The translations under genes and the position numbers were made by a program. Under the pieces are notes generated by a model. It did not search any database, was not told the origin of the DNA, and saw only the letters and a list, made by a program, of their open reading frames with translations. Shown here piece after piece: positions 38,988-48,106 of a stretch of 57,483 nt of DNA; position 1 is the first letter of the stretch; each line of letters begins with the position of its first letter. Source of the stretch: Xanthomonas albilineans (GTDB taxonomy: Bacteria > Pseudomonadota > Gammaproteobacteria > Xanthomonadales > Xanthomonadaceae); contig NZ_MDCB01000017.1 of NCBI RefSeq assembly GCF_002939705.1, forward strand, positions 1 through 57,483, in the 5' to 3' direction.

Positions 38988-40289
38988 TCAACCGGCGCTG
39001 GCGCTCAGCATGCCGCGCTGACGACGGAACAGCAGCAACGAGCAGCTCAGGCCGATCAGCGCCGCCAACGACAGCCATAAGGCGGGCGCGGCCGGACTGT
39101 GGGTGGTGTGGATCAACCACGTGCACACCACCGGGGTGAAGCCGCCCATCGTCGCCGTGGCCAGACTGTAGGCCAACGAAAAGCCGGTGGTGCGCACCTC
39201 TGCCGGCATCACTTCGGTCAAGGCCACCACCATCGCGCCGTTGTAGGCGCCATACAGTAGCGATAGCCATTCGCCGACCAGCAGCAGCCGCGCGAACGAA
39301 GGAGCGTCGACCAGCCAATGCAGCGCCGGCCATACCGTCAGTAGCATGGTCACCGTGGCGAACACCAGCAACGGCTTGCGACCGATGCGATCGCTCAGCG
39401 CGCCCATCACCGGTAGCCACACAAAGTTCGACAGACCGATGCAGCCAGTGACCACCAAGCTGTCCAGCTCGCTCAAGTGCAGCTCCGAGCGACCATAGGT
39501 CGGCATGTAGGCGGTGATCAGATAGAACGACACGGTAGTCATCAGCACCAGCCCGACGCCAGCCAGCACCAACCCGGCATTGGCGCGCAGCGACTGGGCG
39601 ATGCCAGCCAGGTCTGGCGCTTGGCGCGCGGCGAACTCCGGCGTTTCTTGCAGCGAACGGCGGATCAGGAAAATCAACGGCAAGATCAGGCTGCCGATGA
39701 AGAACGGGATGCGCCATCCCCAACTGTCCATCGCGCTCTCGGATAGCAGCGTATGCAGGGCGACGCCGAGCGCCGCGGCAAACACCACCGCGACCTGCTG
39801 GCTGGCCGATTGCCAGGCCACATAGAAACCGCGTCGGCCCGGCGTGGCGATCTCGGCCAGATACACCGACACGCCGCCCAGTTCCGCGCCAGCGGAAAAG
39901 CCCTGTAGCAGGCGACCGAGCAATACCAGCGCCGGTGCGAGTATGCCGATGCTGGCGTAACCCGGCACAAAGGCGATCAACAAAACGCCCACGGACATCA
40001 GGCTCAGGGTCAGACCTTTGCGGCGCCCATGCCGATCGATGTAACTGCCCAACACCAAGCCACCGATTGGGCGCATCAGGAAGCCGGCGCCGAACGTCGC
40101 CAGCGACAGCATCAGCGAGGAGAATGCGCTGTGCGCAGGGAAGAACGCATGACCGATGGCGGTGGCATAGAAGCCATAGACCATGAAGTCGTACATTTCG
40201 AGGAAATTGCCGGTGACCACGCGGAACACAGCGGCGGCGCCATGGGGTGGAGCATCCATGGCGGCAGGTGGCATATCGGAAGACATCAT
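38988..40289 (-). CDS. MFS citrate/tricarboxylate-type proton symporter (MHS family)
   Basis: A 433-residue, 12-helix major facilitator. The start is at the ATG pair 40284-40289. Metabolite:H+ symporter marks are NFLEMYDFMVYGFYATAIG, RPIGGLVLGSYIDRHGRRKG between helices 2 and 3, LLQGFSAGAELGGVSVYLAE in helix 4, and SDRIGRKPLLV in the central repeat. This fits CitA/TcuC-type citrate or tricarballylate carriers, though exact substrate is inferred. It is convergent with the phosphatase gene. Upstream, 680 bp without a gene separate it from the DUF2076 gene. Confidence 0.87.
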   Translation of the reverse strand: MMSSDMPPAAMDAPPHGAAAVFRVVTGNFLEMYDFMVYGFYATAIGHAFFPAHSAFSSLMLSLATFGAGFLMRPIGGLVLGSYIDRHGRRKGLTLSLMSVGVLLIAFVPGYASIGILAPALVLLGRLLQGFSAGAELGGVSVYLAEIATPGRRGFYVAWQSASQQVAVVFAAALGVALHTLLSESAMDSWGWRIPFFIGSLILPLIFLIRRSLQETPEFAARQAPDLAGIAQSLRANAGLVLAGVGLVLMTTVSFYLITAYMPTYGRSELHLSELDSLVVTGCIGLSNFVWLPVMGALSDRIGRKPLLVFATVTMLLTVWPALHWLVDAPSFARLLLVGEWLSLLYGAYNGAMVVALTEVMPAEVRTTGFSLAYSLATATMGGFTPVVCTWLIHTTHSPAAPALWLSLAALIGLSCSLLLFRRQRGMLSASAG

Positions 40290-40967
40290 CGGTCGTGGTC
40301 TGTTGAAAATGAGAGGTGTTGCCGCGCAATGATACGCAAATGCAATGCTGCGGCCGCCCTTGCGCTTTCACAGTACAACACGCCACAGACACCTTTCGCT
40401 ACGTGTAACAGGTCATGCTCGGTAGCGGAGGTGGCGTGCGTTAGACCCACAACAGTCCACCCATGCAGTGGTGCTCGGGCGTATGAATGCATTGCTATGA
40501 AACGGTCTAACACGACAGCACGCTTGCATAGTAGCGATGATGATGGGGTTTTTCCTCTCGCAGATGCCCAATGACAACTGCGTTGGAGTAGTAACGGTCA
40601 GATGATTTATCAACAGTAGGGAGTTGCCTTTATTAGCCGATGAGCGGGTTTGACCCTGGCGAAGCGGTGTGTCGTGGCTTGTGGACGGACCATCGATGCA
40701 TACCAGCACCGCCGCCCGGGCGGCAGCGGTGCGAGTTGCAGATGCTCGGGTCTGGCGACAGGATCTGGGTAGGGATGTCGTAGATTGGCAGGAAAAGCGT
40801 TCGCCGCAGCGCCCACATTCACCGCATGGACCCGCCTGTCAAGCTGATATCGGCCGCGTGGATGAATGCCATCGCACCGACGGGGAGCGCCACCCTTGGC
40901 GTGGGCGAGGTGATCCCCATACCGTGCGGTGCCGGCAGTGGGCCGGTCATCACATTCGGATACGCGT
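40290..40967. other. 678-bp intergenic region without a supported gene
   Basis: No open frame here shows a family motif or a good start. The half near the MFS gene is AT-richer and may hold its promoter. A GC-rich palindrome CCGCCGCCCGGGCGGCAG sits near 40710. A + strand frame from 40826 (MDPPVKLISAAWMNAIAPTG) enters the next gene in another frame and looks like a shadow. Confidence 0.5.
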
Positions 40968-41600
40968 ATGACTCCGCAAGAGCAGCAGCTTCTCGAAGAC
41001 TTCCTGGCGCGCTTGCGCAGCGCTGGCGGGGTGGTCAAAGACCCGCAGGCCGACGCGTTGATCCATGCGCGCCTGGCCGATCAGCCTGATGCGGCTTATT
41101 TGCTGGTGCAGCGGGCGTTGTTACTGGAACACGCGCTGGAGGCGGCCAAGGCGCAGATCGCGCAGTTGCAGCAAGCCGCTCCACCCCCGCCGCCGCCGAC
41201 CAGTTTCCTGGGTCAGGGCTTCAATGCCGCGCCGCCGCCGATGCCGTCCGCGCCTGCCGCCGCGGCTGCGGCACCAGGGTGGCGTGAGCGCTGGTTCGGT
41301 GGTGGTGCGGCGGCGCCCGAACCGGCACCCGCACCTGCGGCGGCCCGTGGTCCGAGCTTCCTCAGCACGGCGGCCACCACCGCAGCGGGTGTGGCCGGTG
41401 GCATGTTCTTGTTCGAGGGTGTGGAAAGCCTGCTCGGTGGACACCACGGTGGTGGTCTCTTCGGTGGTGGTGGTGGGCAGCAGGATGTGGTGGTCGAGAA
41501 TGTCACCAACAACTACTACGACGCACCGATGCAGGATGACCAGGACGTCGGCCAGGATTACCAGGACGATGCCGACATGGGCGGCGACGACTGGGTCTGA
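40968..41600 (+). CDS. DUF2076 family protein
   Basis: A 210-residue protein starting at ATG 40968 (MTPQEQQLLEDFLARLRSAG). The N-terminal 75 residues are a helical hairpin with PDAAYLLVQRALLLEHALE, the core of DUF2076. A Pro/Ala linker follows, then AGVAGGMFLFEGVESLLGGHHGGGLFGGGG (glycine-zipper-like). The acidic tail is DDQDVGQDYQDDADMGGDDW. Members are described as periplasmic ligand-binding sensor-like proteins, but function is not settled. No signal peptide is visible, so location is open. Confidence 0.82.
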   Translation: MTPQEQQLLEDFLARLRSAGGVVKDPQADALIHARLADQPDAAYLLVQRALLLEHALEAAKAQIAQLQQAAPPPPPPTSFLGQGFNAAPPPMPSAPAAAAAAPGWRERWFGGGAAAPEPAPAPAAARGPSFLSTAATTAAGVAGGMFLFEGVESLLGGHHGGGLFGGGGGQQDVVVENVTNNYYDAPMQDDQDVGQDYQDDADMGGDDWV

Positions 41601-42031
41601 GAGGCCTGCTGATCGGGCATTGCAGGCTTTTCGGTTCACCTTGGCCGAGTACGACGCTTGGCCGTCGGTGCCGCGCGCGCGATGTCTAGGCCAGTGGCAT
41701 TAGGCTGTTGCCGCTGGCCTGTGGCTGTCAGTGGCAGTGGCGTTCTCGTTGCAGACTGCGCGCGTGCGGTTATTCACCGGATCAGGGTGACGACGTTCTG
41801 CGGATCGCCCTAGAACACGGGTTGCCCTGCATTCCAAGATACATGCTGCTATCGCCGCACAATGCGGTGATTGTGATTGTCCGCATGCCTCTGCATGCGG
41901 GGTGATTGTGCGTAGTTGCGCACCAGGGTGCGGCAATATGCACAAGTGCCTGCGGGTGTGGACGCGCACAATGCCTGGGCGCCGCGCGTTGCACGATGAC
42001 GTGCGGGCTTCCGCCATCTGACGAGTGCTCT
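41601..42031. other. Intergenic region before GH42
   Basis: About 430 bases. Nothing coding is supported. It is mildly AT-richer in 41780-41900, where TGCGGTGATTGTGATTGTCC and nearby direct copies of CGCATGCC/TGCATGC occur. The GH42 promoter should lie here. Confidence 0.45.
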
Positions 42032-44116
42032 ATGCCCCAGTCCCGGTTTCCGCAACGCGTGGGCGTTGCGTTGTGCGTTGCGCTGCTGCTCGCCACTTGC
42101 CTGATGCCGTCGCTGCACGCGCAGGCGACACGCTATCGCCAGGCGCCACCGCTGCTGCTCGGTGCGGCTTGGTATCCGGAGCAGTGGCCGGAGCCGCAAT
42201 GGGAGCGCGATCTGGCGCTGATGGAAGCCGCGCATATCCGGGTGGTGCGGATCGGCGAGTTCGCCTGGAGCCGGATGGAGCCGCGCGAAGGACAGTACGA
42301 CTTTGTCTGGATGGACCGCGCGATCGCCGCCGCCGCGCGCCATCACATCATGGTGGTGCTGGGAACGCCGACCGCCGCGCCGCCGGCATGGCTGACCCAG
42401 GCCTATCCGGAGACCTTGCGGGTGAGCCAGGACGGTGTGCGCGACGAACACGGCAACCGTCAGCAGTTCTCCTTCGCCAGTGCGCGCTACCGTCGGTTCG
42501 CGCACGCCATCGCCGAGCAGATGGCGCAGCGCTATGGTCACACCCCAAATGTGGTCGGCTGGCAACTGGATAACGAATATGCGCAGGCCTCGTTCGATCC
42601 CGAGGCCAAGGCGCAGTTCCACGCGTGGCTGCAACGCAAATACGGCAGCATCGACACATTGAACCAGCGCTGGGCGACTGCGTACTGGAGCCAGACCTAC
42701 AACGATTTCGCGCAGATCCCGGTGCGCGAGAACGAGGAAAACCCGGCGTTGCTGCTGGAGTGGAAGCGCTTCGTCAGCGACACCTGGGCCGATTATTCGC
42801 GCAATCAGATCGAGGCGATTCGCCCGCATGCCGATCCGCGCCAGTTCATCACCACCAATACCATGGGCTGGTTCGCCGGTTTCGATGCCTACACCGTGCA
42901 TGCTCCGCTGGATATCGCCGCCTGGGACGATTACGTCGCCGGCGAGCGCTACGACTGGGTGGACAACGCCGCGCGTCACGATCTGGCTCGTGGCTACAAG
43001 CGGCGCAATTACTGGGTGATGGAAACCCAGCCGGGTTTCGTCAACTGGCGCGCGACCAACGTGGCGCTGCACAAGGGAGAAGTGCGGGCGATGGCTTGGC
43101 AGGCGGTGGCGCATGGCGCCGATGCGGTGTCGTACTGGCAGTGGCGCGCCGCGCCCAACGGACAGGAGGAATACCACGGCACGCTGGTGGGTGCCGATGG
43201 CGAGCCGGTGCCGGTGTATGCCGAGATCCAGCAGATCGGTGCGGAGTTCGCCAAGGCCGGCGCCGCGCTGGCGGGGACCACGCCGCAGGCGCAGGTGGCC
43301 TTGATCAACGACTTCGACAGCCGTTGGGCGATCGGTTTCCAGAAGCATGCGGCCGATTTCGATCCGGTCGCGCAGATGAAGGCGTTTTATCGCCCGCTGC
43401 GCCAGCAGGCGCAGGTGGTCGACGTGGTTTCGGCGCTGGCGCCGCTGGATGGCTACAAGCTGGTGGTCGCGCCTTCGCTCAACGTGCTCAGCGAGGTGCA
43501 GGTACAGCGTCTCAAAGCGTATGTCGAACATGGCGGTCACTTGGTGCTGGGGCCGCGTAGCGCAATGAAGAACAGCGACAACGGCCTGTATCCGCAGCGT
43601 CAGCCCGGCCCGCTGGCGGCGTTGCTCGGTGGCCGTGTGCAGCAGTTCTATGCGTTGGACACACCGATTCCGGTTGTTGGCGACGGCGCCGACGGCAGCG
43701 CCAGGATCTGGGCGGAACAGTTGCAGGCGACCGGGTCCGACACCGAGGCACCGATGCACTACGGCAAGGCCAATGGTTGGCTGGATGGCACCCCGTCGCT
43801 GTTGACCCGGCGTGTCGGCAAGGGCCGTATCACGTATGTCGGGGCTTGGTTCGACGAGGCCACGCAGGATCGCCTCACCGCTGCGTGGTTGCGCCAAGCG
43901 CAGGTGCGTGCGCCGTTACCAGATGTGCCAGCGGAAGTGGAAGTGGGCGTGCGTAGCGCAGGTGCGCGCCGTATCGTGATGCTGATCAACCACGGCACGG
44001 TTGCGCAGACGGTGCGCCTGCCCGTACCGATGCGCTCGCTGTTGCATGCGGACGCCGCCAGCGAGTTGGTGCGTCTGGACCCCGACGACGTGGCGGTATT
44101 GGAGCAGCGCCGCTAA
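42032..44116 (+). CDS. Secreted GH42 beta-galactosidase
   Basis: A 694-residue glycosidase starting at ATG 42032. A signal peptide is seen (VGVALCVALLLATCLMPSLHA). The TIM-barrel GH42 domain opens with LLLGAAWYPEQWPEPQWERD. The acid/base is Glu182 in GWQLDNEYA and the nucleophile is Glu331 in WVMETQPGFVNW. A trimerisation-like domain (KLVVAPSLNVLSEVQVQRLK) and a small beta-domain follow. The family cleaves beta-galactosides, often plant pectic galactan or arabinogalactan side chains. No transporter or regulator gene adjoins it. A signal peptide is less usual in GH42. Confidence 0.92.
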   Translation: MPQSRFPQRVGVALCVALLLATCLMPSLHAQATRYRQAPPLLLGAAWYPEQWPEPQWERDLALMEAAHIRVVRIGEFAWSRMEPREGQYDFVWMDRAIAAAARHHIMVVLGTPTAAPPAWLTQAYPETLRVSQDGVRDEHGNRQQFSFASARYRRFAHAIAEQMAQRYGHTPNVVGWQLDNEYAQASFDPEAKAQFHAWLQRKYGSIDTLNQRWATAYWSQTYNDFAQIPVRENEENPALLLEWKRFVSDTWADYSRNQIEAIRPHADPRQFITTNTMGWFAGFDAYTVHAPLDIAAWDDYVAGERYDWVDNAARHDLARGYKRRNYWVMETQPGFVNWRATNVALHKGEVRAMAWQAVAHGADAVSYWQWRAAPNGQEEYHGTLVGADGEPVPVYAEIQQIGAEFAKAGAALAGTTPQAQVALINDFDSRWAIGFQKHAADFDPVAQMKAFYRPLRQQAQVVDVVSALAPLDGYKLVVAPSLNVLSEVQVQRLKAYVEHGGHLVLGPRSAMKNSDNGLYPQRQPGPLAALLGGRVQQFYALDTPIPVVGDGADGSARIWAEQLQATGSDTEAPMHYGKANGWLDGTPSLLTRRVGKGRITYVGAWFDEATQDRLTAAWLRQAQVRAPLPDVPAEVEVGVRSAGARRIVMLINHGTVAQTVRLPVPMRSLLHADAASELVRLDPDDVAVLEQRR

Positions 44117-44343
44117 GCAAGCATGCGCCAAGCTCGTGGGCTCGTCCGCAGCGTTGCGGGATGGGGAGCCTCGGCACATCGGTGATGGCGACTTCGATCT
44201 GGCGACTCGTGCGTGCGCTGGGCGTGGGTGTCGCAGCGATGTAGCCCCCGAACCCCGTGGTGCTGCATACCGTGCGCCGGCGAACGAGGACGCAGTCATC
44301 AGCGCGGGCGATCTTGCTGCGCTGTATCTGTGTCATCCACAGG

Positions 44344-44397
44344 CTTAGACTCAACTTCCCAAGTGCAACACCGCGCAATCACGCAAGGCGTGCATGC
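44344..44397 (+). mobile_element. Isolated IS30-type left end
   Basis: CTTAGACTCAACTTCCCAAG, then TGCAACACCGCGCAATCACG, closely matches the left end and leader of the IS30 remnant at 45147. Sequence diverges where the transposase start codon would be. No transposase follows, so this is a truncated or recombined copy. Confidence 0.55.
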
Positions 44398-44508
44398 CAT
44401 CAAAACTCCGCCGCCTGTTGGATTTTGCGCGGCAGCACTGACATCGGCAATGAGGCAGCCCGTGACGCGATTGGCCGCCGCGCGTATTAACGGTTATTGT
44501 CTGTCACT

Positions 44509-44898
44509 TTACGGTTGGAAGTACAGTCTCTTGGTGCTAATAACAATAACTACACGATTAGTATTTGGTACGGTGTAATGTTCACTGTACAGGTTTTGTA
44601 TGCGTTGACCACCATTTGTGCAGTCAGTTGAGCTCAAGGCATACGCACTGAATTTACTGCCGAATAATAATCCTGGGCCAGGGGTTTCGCCGGGGCTTGT
44701 CAAGGGAAGGCACGCCCATCCGTTAGCATAAATTTCGTTTTGTATCCAAATGCCTTTCACGTTGGAGTTATAACTTTTTATGCGAAGCTGCGCGGCTTGT
44801 TGTGCACTAGCCCATGTGGAGGTGCCTGTCGCCACCAGTGCGAACACGATTAACAGCGCGGATTTGCGGAAATGACGAATGGATGAATGTGTTGTCAT
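44509..44898 (-). CDS. Small secreted protein, function unknown
   Basis: A 129-residue protein starting at ATG 44896-44898 (MTTHSSIRHFRKSALLIVFA) with signal peptide 1-33 ending TWASAQQ. The mature part is about 95 residues with two cysteines in NGWACLPL and SSTDCTNG, likely one disulfide. It resembles small beta-rich domains but I cannot assign it. GC is far lower than in neighbouring genes, and IS30-derived ends lie on both sides (44344 and 45147), so it was probably acquired. It could be an effector-like or inhibitor protein, but there is no direct evidence. Confidence 0.65.
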   Translation of the reverse strand: MTTHSSIRHFRKSALLIVFALVATGTSTWASAQQAAQLRIKSYNSNVKGIWIQNEIYANGWACLPLTSPGETPGPGLLFGSKFSAYALSSTDCTNGGQRIQNLYSEHYTVPNTNRVVIVISTKRLYFQP

Positions 44899-45190
44899 GA
44901 TGATTGCGCTCAATTTGACGGGAGGATGCGGCCTGCTTGTCAACTGTTGGGAGCACTGCACTAATGGAAAGTGCTGGTTGTTTTATCAAATTACTTGCCA
45001 TTGCGTCTACCACAAAGGAAATATTTAGAACACAATTGAATCATGTATCACAAAACATTGTGCTGCACTTTGCGCAACGGTTTTCAGGTGTAGTCGCATT
45101 GTCCCGGCCTGCCAAGATGCGCACCAGAGGGTGCGACGCAATGCATCTTAGAATCACTTCCAACTGCAACACCGTGCAATCACGTAGGGT

Positions 45191-45745
45191 GTGTGCATGG
45201 GGAAACAATATCGCCATATGAGTTTCGAAGAGCGCGCGTTGCTGCAGATCGAGCTCGGTAACGTTGAGAGCATTCGCTTCATTGCGCGCCGACTCGGACG
45301 AAGCACGTCTACGTTGTCGCGTGAAGTGATACGACAGAACGAGCCTGTGTACACTGCCAGTCTCGCGGCCAAGCGCTATAGGCAGTGTCGTAGCCCTTGC
45401 GTTGGAGGGCTTTACGCGGCAGATGAAGAAGTTCCCTCATTTTCTGCTTGGTAGCCTGACCTGCGATCTTGGCACTGAGATAATGTGTTATCCAGAGCTG
45501 ATGGAGCGACTGAACATCGATTTTTGATTCGCCGACCCGCATCCACCTTGTTAACGGGGAGCAATGAGAATATCAACGGACTGCTGCGCCAGTTCATGCT
45601 CAATGAGGCGGGCCTTTCCAAGGCAAGTCAGGAATATCTCAACAACGTTGTTGACCTGATGAACGCTCGACCACGTCAGACGTTCGGCTGGAAGACACCA
45701 AATCAGACGTTGGAAGAAGAGATCGCTCAATTCAATTTAGAGTAG
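45191..45745 (+). pseudogene. IS30-family transposase remnant
   Basis: The N-terminal helix-turn-helix (MGKQYRHMSFEERALLQIEL; ARRLGRSTSTLSREVIRQN) is intact to about residue 75. The middle is deleted. A second piece in another frame, LTCDLGTEIMCYPELMERLN (about 45450-45510), holds the second catalytic-site region and has stops. The C-terminal piece NENINGLLRQFM...RPRQTFGWKTPNQTLEEEIA follows in the first frame. The stop codon TAG at 45743-45745 is supplied by the miniature element inserted there. Confidence 0.8.
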
Positions 45746-45786
45746 CTAACAAAACGACAGCGATGCAGTCGTTTTGTTAGCTACTC
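45740..45786. mobile_element. Short miniature element (copy C) inside the IS30 remnant
   Basis: GAGTAGCTAACAAAACGAC (45740-45758) and its exact inverse (45768-45786) surround AGCGATGCA. TTA is directly repeated at both sides (45737-45739, 45787-45789). The arms match the outer ends of copy B, so it looks like an internally deleted copy. The perfect 19-bp arms would form a strong hairpin in RNA. Confidence 0.75.
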
Positions 45787-45835
45787 TTATGTGTTGCGCT
45801 TGCAAGTCGAGACCGCCATGCCCTGTGCCGCGACT

Positions 45836-46726
45836 TTAGCGACGCGTCGCCAGCACGCCGTCCAGCGCCAGTTGCGCGGTGAACCCGGCTTTCTCCAGGC
45901 GTTTGGCGACCTCCCGCGGCACGTCGCGGCCACTGGTGAGCCTGTTCGGACTGCCGGTGTAGTGGAACAGGCGGCCGCCGCGACGCAGCACCCGCGCGAG
46001 CTGATCGTAGAATGTCTGCGCGTAGAGTTCGCCGGCGATGCCGAAACGCGGCGGGTCGTGCAGGATTGCGTCCATCGCCGCATCGGCGATCCCGGCGATG
46101 CCCTCGACGATATCGGCGTGGGTCAGTTGCAGGCGACCGTCGCTCGCGGCAGGGTCTGGCGACCATGGATTGAGCGTGCGCAGCCACAGCACGTCGGCGT
46201 TCTTTTCGAACGAGTGCATCCGCGCCACATCCGCCTCCAGCGCGCAGGCAGCGAAGTAGCCCAGCCCGCCACAGGTGTCTAACACCTGTTTGCCGCGTGG
46301 TTCGATCAGTGCGACTTTGCGCCGCGCATCTTCGAACGGCGACAACTGCGCGCTGGGTAGCATCTTGATACCGTCGATCTCGAAGGTGGGCGCACCCCAT
46401 TCGGTCGGCACCAGCTTGATCAGCGCGTCGCCAAAACGCGAGACTGCCGCGAAGTCTTCGCCGTCCCAATAGTAAAGCGTGCGCTCTTTGAGCTTGGGCG
46501 GGTAGGGATAGTTCTGCCTGCGCCACTGCCAGTGGTCGTCGGCGAGCTGCGCTTGTTGTTCGCTGCGCTGCAGATCCAGCGATCCGGACCAGAGCGCGTC
46601 ACCGGCATCGCGGGCGGCGAGCAGCGCCGCAGCGAGTGGTTTGGTCAGCAGGGGGCCGCAGTAGTGGGTCACGTCGGATCTGCCGACGCGGACGGCGCGG
46701 CATGCTGTTCGGAAGCGGGAGTGCAT
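45836..46726 (-). CDS. Class I SAM-dependent methyltransferase
   Basis: A 296-residue protein, start taken at ATG 46724-46726; GTG 46672 is an alternative that opens at the conserved part. The SAM-binding motif is VLDTCGGLGYFAACAL, and motif IV reads DAILHDPPRFG, a DPPR form seen in some RNA-modifying and archaeal-type methyltransferases. HADIVEGIAGIADAAMDAIL is the preceding acidic region. It ends in ALDGVLATRR. The substrate is not assignable. IS30 and miniature-element sequence lie just beyond its 3' end. Confidence 0.78.
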   Translation of the reverse strand: MHSRFRTACRAVRVGRSDVTHYCGPLLTKPLAAALLAARDAGDALWSGSLDLQRSEQQAQLADDHWQWRRQNYPYPPKLKERTLYYWDGEDFAAVSRFGDALIKLVPTEWGAPTFEIDGIKMLPSAQLSPFEDARRKVALIEPRGKQVLDTCGGLGYFAACALEADVARMHSFEKNADVLWLRTLNPWSPDPAASDGRLQLTHADIVEGIAGIADAAMDAILHDPPRFGIAGELYAQTFYDQLARVLRRGGRLFHYTGSPNRLTSGRDVPREVAKRLEKAGFTAQLALDGVLATRR

Positions 46727-47022
46727 CGTAACCGATGCCTCTGCGTCGGGGCATCGCCATGGTCGCTGCGATCGGCTACGCCACCGTGCGCAGTGCCGCT
46801 TGCGCGCGATCGGGACTCCAACCGAGCGCGCGGTGCCAGGGCCGGCTTCACCGTCATGGTCCATTCAAGTGGAGATTGCAGGTGGCCGCTATGGCGGATC
46901 CCGTTCCGACTGCGCCTCCGCAGCGTGGTGGCTGGTCGCGGCGGCAGGCGCGTGGGAAAAAAGGGATACTGCAACTCCTCCATCTGCAGGGCGTCGCGGT
47001 GTCGCGGCGGTCAATATCGTCG

Positions 47023-47898
47023 ATGATTAAAGGTGTGTTGCTTGGTTTCGCCTGTTATGCTGCCTATTCGATCAGCGATGCGTTCGTGAAAGGCCTGGAG
47101 GGTACGCTGCCGGCCTATGAAGTGGTGTTCTTCGGTGCGCTGCTGATGCTCACGGCGCTGCCGTTCCTGAAGAAGCCGGGCGACCGCTGGCGCGAGGTGG
47201 TGGTGGCCCGGCGGCCGAGTATCTGGCTGCTGCGCGCGTTCACCGGCGCGGCCGGCAATCTCTCGGCGGTGACCGCGTTCACCTTGTTGCCGATGGCCGA
47301 GGCGTTCGCGCTGATTTTCCTGATGCCGATCTTTGTCACTGTACTGTCGGTGTTGCTGCTCAAGGAGGAGGTGCACTGGCGGCGCTGGCTGGCGGTGATC
47401 GTGGGTTTCATTGGCGTGCTGATCGTGTTGCGCCCAGGGTTCCGACACTTGAGCGAGGGGCATGTCGCGGCCATCGTCTGCGGACTGGTGGGTGCGGTGT
47501 CGGTCATCAGCTTGCGCATGGCCGGGCCAGGCGAGAAGCGGTTGACCCTCTATGGCGCCAGCGTGTTTGGGCCGTTGCTGATGGGTGGGTTGTTGATGTT
47601 GCCGCACTTCGTCTGGCCGAGGCTGACGCAATGGGGATTGCTGATTGGCTATGGCTTGTTGGCCGGCCTGGCGGCGATCTTCATGATGCGTGCTTCGCAC
47701 GCGGCGCCGGTCAGCGCGGTCGCGCCGACCCAGTACAGCCAGATGCTGTGGGCCATCGGCTTCGGCTACTGGGTGTTTCACGATCGCCTGGATTGGCCGA
47801 TGGCGGTGGGGATCGCGTTGATCCTGGGCGCCGGGTTGTTCACGCTCGTGCGCGAGGAAAAAGTCACCCAATGGTGGCGGCGGACCAAGATCGTGTAA
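47023..47898 (+). CDS. EamA/DMT superfamily transporter
   Basis: A 291-residue, ten-helix membrane protein starting at ATG 47023 (MIKGVLLGFACYAAYSISDA). Two EamA repeats are seen: LLRAFTGAAGNLSAVTAFTL and MAEAFALIFLMPIFVTVLSV in the first half; VVFVLG-type AAPVSAVAPTQYSQMLWAIG and FHDRLDWPMAVGIALILGAG in the second. The family exports metabolites such as amino acids, sugars or drugs. No partner gene helps narrow this. Confidence 0.88.
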   Translation: MIKGVLLGFACYAAYSISDAFVKGLEGTLPAYEVVFFGALLMLTALPFLKKPGDRWREVVVARRPSIWLLRAFTGAAGNLSAVTAFTLLPMAEAFALIFLMPIFVTVLSVLLLKEEVHWRRWLAVIVGFIGVLIVLRPGFRHLSEGHVAAIVCGLVGAVSVISLRMAGPGEKRLTLYGASVFGPLLMGGLLMLPHFVWPRLTQWGLLIGYGLLAGLAAIFMMRASHAAPVSAVAPTQYSQMLWAIGFGYWVFHDRLDWPMAVGIALILGAGLFTLVREEKVTQWWRRTKIV

Positions 47899-48106
47899 TT
47901 GAATCCTGTCAGCGTTTCAGGCACAACGACGCGCAGTCCGGCCAGACCGGCATCGATCAGGAAATCGCCATACGCCCGCGTGTGCAGCGCAGCGATGCCA
48001 TCGCCGCCGGGAACGCATGCAGGCCCTGCTAAGGTGCGGTAATGCTGGCGCGCGCTGTCACCATCTTTTATGTTGGTAGGCCATTCCCCCGCGATGGCCT
48101 GTGCCC

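Larger units (their letters stand above)
45147..45814 (+). mobile_element. Degenerate IS30-family insertion sequence
   Basis: Left end CTTAGAATCACTTCCAACTG with CAACACC and right end GTGTTGCGCTTGCAAGTCGA with GAC (45791-45813) are inverted matches. About 600 bp remain of about 1.1 kb after removing the 47-bp miniature element and one TTA. The transposase is broken. Confidence 0.75.

Noticed and set aside
40826-41089. A short gene in the MFS-DUF2076 gap
   Set aside because: It overlaps the DUF2076 gene in another frame and shows no motif or ribosome site.
41849-43897. Long minus-strand open frame of 682 codons antisense to GH42
   Set aside because: It is a high-GC shadow; the plus strand encodes a complete GH42 with catalytic Glu residues, and the antisense product has no motif.
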